From Leifsonia shinshuensis (lineage in GTDB: Bacteria; Actinomycetota; Actinomycetes; Actinomycetales; Microbacteriaceae), in the NCBI RefSeq assembly GCF_022606355.1, contig NZ_JAHHZQ010000001.1, positions 558,001-622,000 on the forward strand: 64,000 bases of DNA. Reading direction: 5' to 3'. The position numbers were made by a program, and so were the translations under genes. Under the pieces are notes generated by a model. It had not been told where the DNA came from. It saw only the letters and a list, made by a program, of their open reading frames with translations, and ran no database searches. Positions 58,634 to 64,000 of the stretch are shown piece after piece (the stretch's first letter is position 1; every line of letters begins with the position of its first letter).

Positions 58634-59839
58634 ATGGAATCGACGACGCGCACCCGTTTCTGGCCGTTGGTGCTCTGCTGGGTGATCGTGGCCCTCGACG
58701 GCTTCGACCTGGTGGTGCTCGGCACCGTCATCCCCACCCTGCTGAGCACGCACGAGCTCGGCTTCGACGCCCCCGCGGCGACGGCCGTGGCGACCGCCGG
58801 CCTTGTCGGCGTCGGCATCGGAGCGCTCACCGTCGGGCCGCTCGCGGACCGTTACGGCCGGCGGGTCTGCCTGCTGCTCTGCGTGACCGTCTTCTCCCTG
58901 CTCACGCTCGCCATCGTGATCGCGCCGAACATCCTCGTCTTCGGCCTGCTGCGCGTGCTCGCCGGGCTGGCGCTCGGCGCGTGCCTCCCCGTCGTCATCG
59001 CGTACGTCACCGACCTGATGCCGCGCGAGCGGGCCGGCAAGGCGACGACGCTGACGATGACCGGGTACCACGCCGGCGCCGTGCTCACGGCGCTCCTCGC
59101 CCTCGCCGTCATCCCCGACTGGCGCGTGCTGTTCGCGATCGGCGGCATCGCGGGACTCGTCACGGTCCCGCTCATCCGTCTCGCGCTGCCGGAAGAGCGG
59201 CGCGGGCAGCAGACGGAGCAGCGGCCGACCGTCCGGCGGCTGGTCGAGCGCCCGTATCTGACCATCAGCATCGGCGTGTGGGTCGCCTCCTTCATGGGCC
59301 TGCTCCTGGTCTACGGCCTCAACACCTGGCTGCCCCAGCTGATGCGCGACGCCGGGTACGGCTCCACCGACTCGCTCGGTCTGCTCCTCATACTGAACGC
59401 GGGCGCCGTCACCGGGCTGATCCTCGCGGGGATCGTCGCCGACCGCTCCGGCACCAAGCGCATCGCGATGACCTGGTTCGCGGCGTCGGGCGTCCTGCTC
59501 GCGTTCCTCAGCATCCGGCTTGAGGAGGTCACGATGCTCTATGTCGCCGTCTTCGTCACCGGCGTCTTCGTGTTCTCGGCCCAGGTGCTCGTCTACGCCT
59601 TCGTCACCCAGCTCTACCCGCCGGAGATCCGCAGCACCGCGCTCGGCTTCGCCGCCGGCATCGGACGGCTCGGCGCGATCATGGGACCGGCGATCACCGG
59701 GCTGCTCGTGTCCGAGGGCCTCGCCTATCCCGGCGGGTTCTACGTGTTCGCCGCCACCGCCCTTCTCGCGGTGGGCGCCCTCGCGATCATCCCGGCGCGG
59801 GCGCGCATCGCTGCCGCACCGGTGACGGCGCCGGAGTAG
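58634..59839 (+). CDS. MFS transporter, aromatic acid:H+ symporter type
   Basis: This 401-residue transporter has twelve predicted helices. The AAHS mark VALDGFDLVVLGTVIPTLL lies in helix 1 and the loop motif GPLADRYGRRVCLL between helices 2 and 3. It most resembles PcaK/BenK-type carriers of aromatic acids; the actual substrate is unknown. AAGGAGG lies six bases before the ATG, the strongest ribosome site noted in the window. It stands alone, divergent from hisE. Confidence 0.9.
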   Translation: MESTTRTRFWPLVLCWVIVALDGFDLVVLGTVIPTLLSTHELGFDAPAATAVATAGLVGVGIGALTVGPLADRYGRRVCLLLCVTVFSLLTLAIVIAPNILVFGLLRVLAGLALGACLPVVIAYVTDLMPRERAGKATTLTMTGYHAGAVLTALLALAVIPDWRVLFAIGGIAGLVTVPLIRLALPEERRGQQTEQRPTVRRLVERPYLTISIGVWVASFMGLLLVYGLNTWLPQLMRDAGYGSTDSLGLLLILNAGAVTGLILAGIVADRSGTKRIAMTWFAASGVLLAFLSIRLEEVTMLYVAVFVTGVFVFSAQVLVYAFVTQLYPPEIRSTALGFAAGIGRLGAIMGPAITGLLVSEGLAYPGGFYVFAATALLAVGALAIIPARARIAAAPVTAPE

Positions 59840-59891
59840 GCGGGAGGCGCCGGCGGACGCCCGGCGTCAGCGGGCGCCGGGTGCCAGCAGG

Positions 59892-60551
59892 TCAGTGCGT
59901 GTGGGCCGCGACCGCGGCCCGCAGCCCGGCGATCCGCTCGGCCGGTTCGCCGCGGAACACGCTGGAGCCCGCGACGAAGGTGTCTGCACCGTTCTCGGCG
60001 GCCGTGACGATGGTCTCCTCGGTGATCCCGCCGTCGACCTGCAGCCAGACGTCGAGGCCCCGTGCTTCGACGGCCTCCCGGAGCGCACGCAGTTTGGGCA
60101 TCGTCTCGACCATGAACGACTGGCCGCCGAAGCCCGGTTCGACGGTCATCACGAGCACCTGGTCGAACTCGGCGAGCAGGTCGAGGTAGCCGTCGACCGC
60201 AGTGCCCGGCTTCAGGGCGATGCCCGCCCGTGCACCGAGGGCACGCAGTCGTCGGGCGAGCGCCACCGGGTCGGCCGCGGCCTCTGCGTGGAACGTCACG
60301 GAGAACGCGCCCAGCTCCGCGTAGCCGGGAGCCCAGCGATCGGGGTCGTCGATCATCAGGTGCACATCGAGCGGGATCGGGCTGACGTCCTGGATGCGCC
60401 CCACCATCTGCGGGCCGAACGTGAGGTTCGGGACGAAGTGGTTGTCCATCACGTCCACGTGCACCAGGTCGGCAGTGGCGATGCTCCCGAGATCGCGCTC
60501 CAGGTTCACGAAGTCGGCAGCCAGGATGCTCGGGTTGATACGCGTCGCCAT
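59892..60551 (-). CDS. rpe: Ribulose-phosphate 3-epimerase
   Basis: This 219-residue TIM barrel interconverts ribulose 5-phosphate and xylulose 5-phosphate. RINPSILAADFVNLERDL, VHVDVMDNHFVPNLTFGP, DVHLMIDDP, VEPGFGGQSF and VDGGI carry the catalytic Asp, His and phosphate-binding loop. ATG 60551 fits the family start and has TAGGCT seven bases upstream. Confidence 0.95.
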   Translation of the reverse strand: MATRINPSILAADFVNLERDLGSIATADLVHVDVMDNHFVPNLTFGPQMVGRIQDVSPIPLDVHLMIDDPDRWAPGYAELGAFSVTFHAEAAADPVALARRLRALGARAGIALKPGTAVDGYLDLLAEFDQVLVMTVEPGFGGQSFMVETMPKLRALREAVEARGLDVWLQVDGGITEETIVTAAENGADTFVAGSSVFRGEPAERIAGLRAAVAAHTH

Positions 60552-60558
60552 GAGCACC

Positions 60559-60564
60559 AGCCTA
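60559..60564 (-). promoter_or_regulatory. -10 element of rpe (leaderless geometry)
   Basis: TAGGCT on the minus strand ends seven bases before the ATG at 60551. Confidence 0.5.
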
Positions 60565-60618
60565 TTGGGCGGGCGGCCCTCCCGAGGTCGCAGCGATCGC
60601 GACGCCGCACGGCGGGTG

Positions 60619-61995
60619 CTACCCGGCGACCTTCTCGAGCACGGCGATGAACATGGCGTCGGTCAGGTGGCGATGCGGCCAGAGCTGGACCAGCTGCGGG
60701 TCTCCCGCCAGGTCGAGCCGCTCGTTCGCGACCGACTGCACGATCTCTGCGCTCTCGCCGAGCCTGAGCACGCCGCGATGACGGTCGAGAGCGTCCGCGA
60801 CCACCGAGCGGGTCTCGGCCAGGTGCGGCGAGCACGTCACGTAGACGAGCAGGCCGCCCGGCTTCAATGCCTCGACGGCGGAGTCGAGCAGGCGCGCCTG
60901 CAGGGTGGTCAGCTCGGCGACGTCCCTGGGCGTCTTGCGCCAGCGCGCCTCCGGGCGGCGGCGCAGTGCGCCGAGTCCGGTGCACGGCGCGTCGAGCAGG
61001 ATGCGGTCGAAGGACTCCGGCTCGCCGCGTCCGACCTCGAGGCCGTCGCGCTCCCACACCGGCACGTCGAGCGGGACGGCGGCGAGCGCCCGGCGTACCA
61101 GCTCGGCACGTGCCGGCACCACCTCGTTCGCGACCAGGCTCGCCCCGCCCGCGAGCGCCTCGGCGGCGAGCAGCGCGGCCTTGCCACCCGGCCCGGCACA
61201 GAGGTCGAGCCAGCGTTCGCCGTCCTCGATCGGCCGAGCGCGGGTCAGCGCGAGCGCCGCGAGCTGCGACCCCTCGTCCTGCACCCGCAAGCGACCCTCC
61301 GCCTCGGTCACCAGACCCTGCGGATCTCCCCCGCCCGCCGTGAAGCCGACGGGCGAGAAGCGGTCGGGGCGTGTGCCGCTTGGCGGCTCGGCCAGACCGG
61401 GCAGCGCCACGAGGTTGACGCGCGGCGCGGCGTTGTCCGCCTCCAGCAGTGCCTCCAGCTCCTCCCCGCGGCCCTCCGCCTCCAGAGACCGATGGAAGGC
61501 CCGGACGATCCACGCCGGGTGGGAGGTGATGGCGGCGAAACGCTCGTCTTCGTTCTTCGCGTCCGCCAGCACCCGCTCGCGCCACTGCTCCGGCGTCGAC
61601 CGGCCGATCTCGCGGAGCACGCCGTTGACGAAACCCGTGCCCGAGCGGCTGCCGACCTGTCGTGCGAGAGCGACCGACTCGTTGACCGCTGCGTGCGACG
61701 GCACGCGGGTCGACAGCAGCTGGTGGGCGCCCAGCCGGAGGACGTCGAGCAGTGGAGGGTCGATCCGGTCGACGGGGCGCCCCGCCGCCCGGGCGATGAC
61801 CCGGTCGTAGTAGCCCTGCATCCGCAGGGTGCCGTAGGTCAGCTCCGTGGCGAGCGCCGCGTCGGCCGGCGAGAGCCCCGCTCGCGCGATGCGGCCGGGC
61901 AGCAGGAGGTTCGCGTACGCGTCGGACTCCCGCACCGCGGAGAGCACGTCGTACGCGACCCGGCGGGAGGGCTGGACCCTGGTCCGGTCGTTCAC
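60619..61995 (-). CDS. rsmB: 16S rRNA (cytosine-5) methyltransferase RsmB
   Basis: This 458-residue enzyme methylates C967 of 16S rRNA using SAM. It has an N-terminal NusB-like RNA-binding region (SRRVAYDVLSAVRESDAYANLLL in part, TELTYGTLRMQGYYD) and a C-terminal SAM domain with WLDLCAGPGGKAALLA, LLDAPCTGLG (Cys for release) and VYVTCSPHLAE (nucleophile Cys). The GTG overlaps the fmt stop (GTGA at 61992-61995). Confidence 0.94.
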   Translation of the reverse strand: MNDRTRVQPSRRVAYDVLSAVRESDAYANLLLPGRIARAGLSPADAALATELTYGTLRMQGYYDRVIARAAGRPVDRIDPPLLDVLRLGAHQLLSTRVPSHAAVNESVALARQVGSRSGTGFVNGVLREIGRSTPEQWRERVLADAKNEDERFAAITSHPAWIVRAFHRSLEAEGRGEELEALLEADNAAPRVNLVALPGLAEPPSGTRPDRFSPVGFTAGGGDPQGLVTEAEGRLRVQDEGSQLAALALTRARPIEDGERWLDLCAGPGGKAALLAAEALAGGASLVANEVVPARAELVRRALAAVPLDVPVWERDGLEVGRGEPESFDRILLDAPCTGLGALRRRPEARWRKTPRDVAELTTLQARLLDSAVEALKPGGLLVYVTCSPHLAETRSVVADALDRHRGVLRLGESAEIVQSVANERLDLAGDPQLVQLWPHRHLTDAMFIAVLEKVAG

Positions 61996-62900
61996 GAGAA
62001 CACCACCGATCCCCCGGCGCCGCGCCACCAGTCGGCGGCCGCCATGGCGCGTCTGCCCGCCGGCTGCACGGTGACGAGCTCCAGCGGCGTGGTGCCGGTG
62101 CCGACCTCGATTCGGCCATCGACCTCGGCGACCACGCCGGGCGGCAGCGACAGGCCCCCGGCGGGACGCGCGGCGTGGACCTTGAACCGCTCGCCGTCGA
62201 GCAGGAGCCACGCGCCGGGCTCCGGCGTGACACCGCGCAGTCGCGCGTAGACCTCGTCGACGGACAGGGTCAGGTCGAGTCGGGCGTCGTCGATCGTGAG
62301 CTTGGGCGCGAGGACCGGGTCTCCGCTCTGCGGCACCGCGACGGCCGTCCCGTCGGCGATCGCAGCCACGGTGTCGGCGAGCAGCTCGGCCCCCTCGGCC
62401 GCCAGGTTGTCGAGGAGCTCCCCCGCGGTGGCATCGGCCGGGATCGGGTGCCGCAGCTGCGCGAGGACATCGCCCGCGTCGAGCCCGGGGACCAGCTGGA
62501 ACACGGCGGCCCCGGTCTCAGCGTCGCCGGCCATCACGGCCCTTTGCACGGGAGCAGCGCCCCGCCACCGCGGCAGCAGGGAGAAGTGCAGGTTGACCCA
62601 GCCCAGCCGCGGCGTCGAGAGCAGAGGCTCACGCACCAACCCGCCGTAGGCGACGATGACGCCGAGGTCCGGCTGCAGGCGGACGACCTGCTCGGTGACG
62701 TCCTCCCCCAGCCGGTTCGCCTTGATGACGGGGAGGTCGAGGTCGGCCGCGGCCGCCGCGACCGGCGACGGGGTGAGCACCCGTTTGCGGCCGAGCGGGG
62801 CGTCGTCGCGCGTGATGACGGCGGCGAGCTCGAAGCGATCGGCGAGGACGGTCAGAGAGGGGACGGCGACGGCGGGCGTGCCGGCGAAGACGAGTCGCAT
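61992..62900 (-). CDS. fmt: Methionyl-tRNA formyltransferase
   Basis: This 302-residue enzyme formylates initiator Met-tRNA with 10-formyl-THF. Visible: RLVFAGTPAVAVPSL, NLHFSLLPRWRGAAPVQRAVMAGD (in part) and LVPGLDAGDVL, plus a C-terminal OB domain (ARLRGVTPEPGAWLLLDGE in part). It is coupled to rsmB by overlap and lies 131 bases after priA. TAGACT around 62930-62935 on the minus strand could be its -10, with about a 30-base leader. Confidence 0.95.
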   Translation of the reverse strand: MRLVFAGTPAVAVPSLTVLADRFELAAVITRDDAPLGRKRVLTPSPVAAAAADLDLPVIKANRLGEDVTEQVVRLQPDLGVIVAYGGLVREPLLSTPRLGWVNLHFSLLPRWRGAAPVQRAVMAGDAETGAAVFQLVPGLDAGDVLAQLRHPIPADATAGELLDNLAAEGAELLADTVAAIADGTAVAVPQSGDPVLAPKLTIDDARLDLTLSVDEVYARLRGVTPEPGAWLLLDGERFKVHAARPAGGLSLPPGVVAEVDGRIEVGTGTTPLELVTVQPAGRRAMAAADWWRGAGGSVVFS

Positions 62901-62965
62901 AGCAAGGTTCTTTCGGTCTGGTCAGCCACCGAGTCTACCTGCGCTCGTCGCTCCCGCTCCCGCCC

Positions 62966-63018
62966 AGGGGCACGTTGTTGTCGCTTTCGGGCGCTGAAAG
63001 TGACAGCGACGTGCCCCT
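62966..63018. repeat. Dispersed palindromic element, copy 3
   Basis: Outer arms AGGGGCACGT (62966-62975) and ACGTGCCCCT (63009-63018) are complementary. The left half, AGGGGCACGTTGTTGTCGC and on through CTTTCGG, is nearly identical to copy 1 (33 of about 36 bases). It lies between priA and fmt. Confidence 0.7.
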
Positions 63019-63030
63019 CGGCAGGTGCGG

Positions 63031-64000
63031 TCAGAGGATCTCGGGGTCGTCGAAGCGGACGCGGAGGGTGGGCGCCGGGCGGTAGCCGGGACGGCCTCCC
63101 GGAGCCCTGCGCCGCTGTGTCGCGTTGCGCACCACCGCAGCGCGCACGGCCGCTGCGACGTCGGCGCCGCGCGCGTACTCGAACCGGAGGATGGCGCGCA
63201 CCACCTTCTCGTCCACTTCGACCGGGCCGAGGACGTCGAGCAGGAGGCCGGGATCCACTGCCTCCAGCACGCCGCGAACGGCACCCTCGGCACCGGTGAC
63301 GGAGGCGAGCCGCACGGCGGGCGGGAAACGCAGCTGACGCCGGTCGGCCAGCTCCTCGCGGGCGAAATCGACGAGGCGATCGGTCGCGAAATCCCGCGCG
63401 AGATCGCCGGAGACGCCCACCAGCACGGTCGGCGCGCCGGGTGCGGCCAGCACCGACGCACTGGTCCACCAGCGCAGGCAGTCCTCCGCGACGTGGAGCG
63501 TCTCCCTGGCGAGCATGCGCTCGCCGTCGAGCAGGAGCACGGCCTGGTACCCGCCGTCGGCGATCGGCTCGGCCCCGCGGGTGGCGACGACGAGGGCGGG
63601 CGCAGGCCCGACGCGCAGCACGGGATGGTCGCCGTCGGCGAGGATCACCCGCGTTCCCGGGAAGGCACGTCCCAGTTCCTCGGCCGTGCGGCCGGAGCCC
63701 GGCGTCACCATGCGCAGCTTCGTGTGCTCGCACCGCGTGCAGCTCCAGTCGGTCGCCAGCGCGCCGCACCAGCCGCACGACGGGGTCGCGCCGGCGCGTC
63801 CCTGACCGAGCGGTCCGGAGCACCTCGCGCAGCGCGCGGCCTGGCCGCAGTGCGCACAGGAGAGCACCGGCAGATAGCCGGGACGGGCGACCTGTACCAG
63901 CACCGGTCCCGGCGGCCTGCCGCTCTCACCGGAGAGGGCCTCGCGTGCCGCCCGCCACGCGGACGACGGGATGCGCGCTGCACGCGCCGCCGGCTCGGAC
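63031..64000 (-). CDS. priA: Primosomal protein N' (PriA), C-terminal part
   Basis: The frame is open from the window edge to the stop at 63031, giving about 323 C-terminal residues; the N-terminus is outside. The zinc-binding array CAHCGQAARCARC...CGWCG...CTRCEH is complete. The helicase motifs V and VI that should follow are replaced by VVATRGAEPIADGGY and LARETLHVAEDCLRWW, so ATPase activity is unlikely, as known for actinobacterial PriA. It restarts replication forks by loading DnaB through partner proteins. The C-terminal domain ends DDPEIL. It leads into fmt and rsmB on the same strand. Confidence 0.9.
   Translation of the reverse strand, partial: SEPAARAARIPSSAWRAAREALSGESGRPPGPVLVQVARPGYLPVLSCAHCGQAARCARCSGPLGQGRAGATPSCGWCGALATDWSCTRCEHTKLRMVTPGSGRTAEELGRAFPGTRVILADGDHPVLRVGPAPALVVATRGAEPIADGGYQAVLLLDGERMLARETLHVAEDCLRWWTSASVLAAPGAPTVLVGVSGDLARDFATDRLVDFAREELADRRQLRFPPAVRLASVTGAEGAVRGVLEAVDPGLLLDVLGPVEVDEKVVRAILRFEYARGADVAAAVRAAVVRNATQRRRAPGGRPGYRPAPTLRVRFDDPEIL

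Overview
The window is very GC-rich, densely packed chromosomal DNA from an actinobacterium. Gene content, the order trpC-trpB-trpA-lgt and polA/rpsA/coaE/uvrB, and the protein style (small HGH...AAWTAV membrane protein beside trpC, actinobacterial PriA without helicase motifs, ANTAR regulator near polA) suggest the family Microbacteriaceae, perhaps a Leifsonia-like genus. The genus is an inference from memory of gene order, not a database result. No phage, transposase, plasmid gene or CRISPR array is visible.

Layout. 1-3.5 kb: the start of an acyltransferase-3 membrane protein, then a DedA protein, sensor kinase and response regulator operon ending in two perfect palindromes. 3.6-8.8 kb: uvrC and uvrA, with a LexA (SOS) box over the uvrA promoter. 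8.9-13.1 kb: a five-gene MoxR/DUF58/DUF4129 operon. 13.1-17.5 kb: uvrB, coaE, rpsA. 17.6-21.3 kb: an SDR epimerase/DUF4166 pair, a DUF885 peptidase-like protein and an unknown protein. 21.3-25.3 kb: polA, a thioesterase, a PdtaR-like ANTAR regulator and tRNA-Leu(CAA). 25.3-41.8 kb is a less conserved stretch: a five-gene flavin/iron-sulfur/heme electron-transfer cassette, an FBP-domain protein, thioredoxin, hydrolases, a luciferase-like oxidoreductase, a secreted protein, phosphoketolase, a transporter and an ABC exporter. 41.9-50.7 kb: pyk, gltD, gltB, lgt. 50.8-58.5 kb: a combined his-trp operon (hisE-hisG-hisF-hisI-trpE-two membrane proteins-trpC-trpB-trpA). 58.6-64 kb: an MFS transporter, rpe, rsmB, fmt and the 3' part of priA.

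How the genes work together. Three nucleotide excision repair genes (uvrA, uvrB, uvrC) and polA lie within 21 kb, although only uvrA shows an SOS box. gltB/gltD supply glutamate and pyk and rpe belong to central carbon flow that feeds the his and trp pathways. The phosphoketolase draws on xylulose 5-phosphate, which Rpe makes.

Two window-wide patterns stand out. First, at least 19 genes carry a TANNNT -10 hexamer ending exactly 6 or 7 bases before the start codon, the geometry of leaderless transcripts; I used it to choose several starts (uvrB, coaE, polA, hisE, rpe and others). Second, a dispersed palindromic element with arms ending AGGGGCACGT / ACGTGCCCCT occurs three times between genes, and a separate array of three palindromes with 20-base spacing lies at 38806-38860. 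No gene-free stretch exceeds 300 bases.
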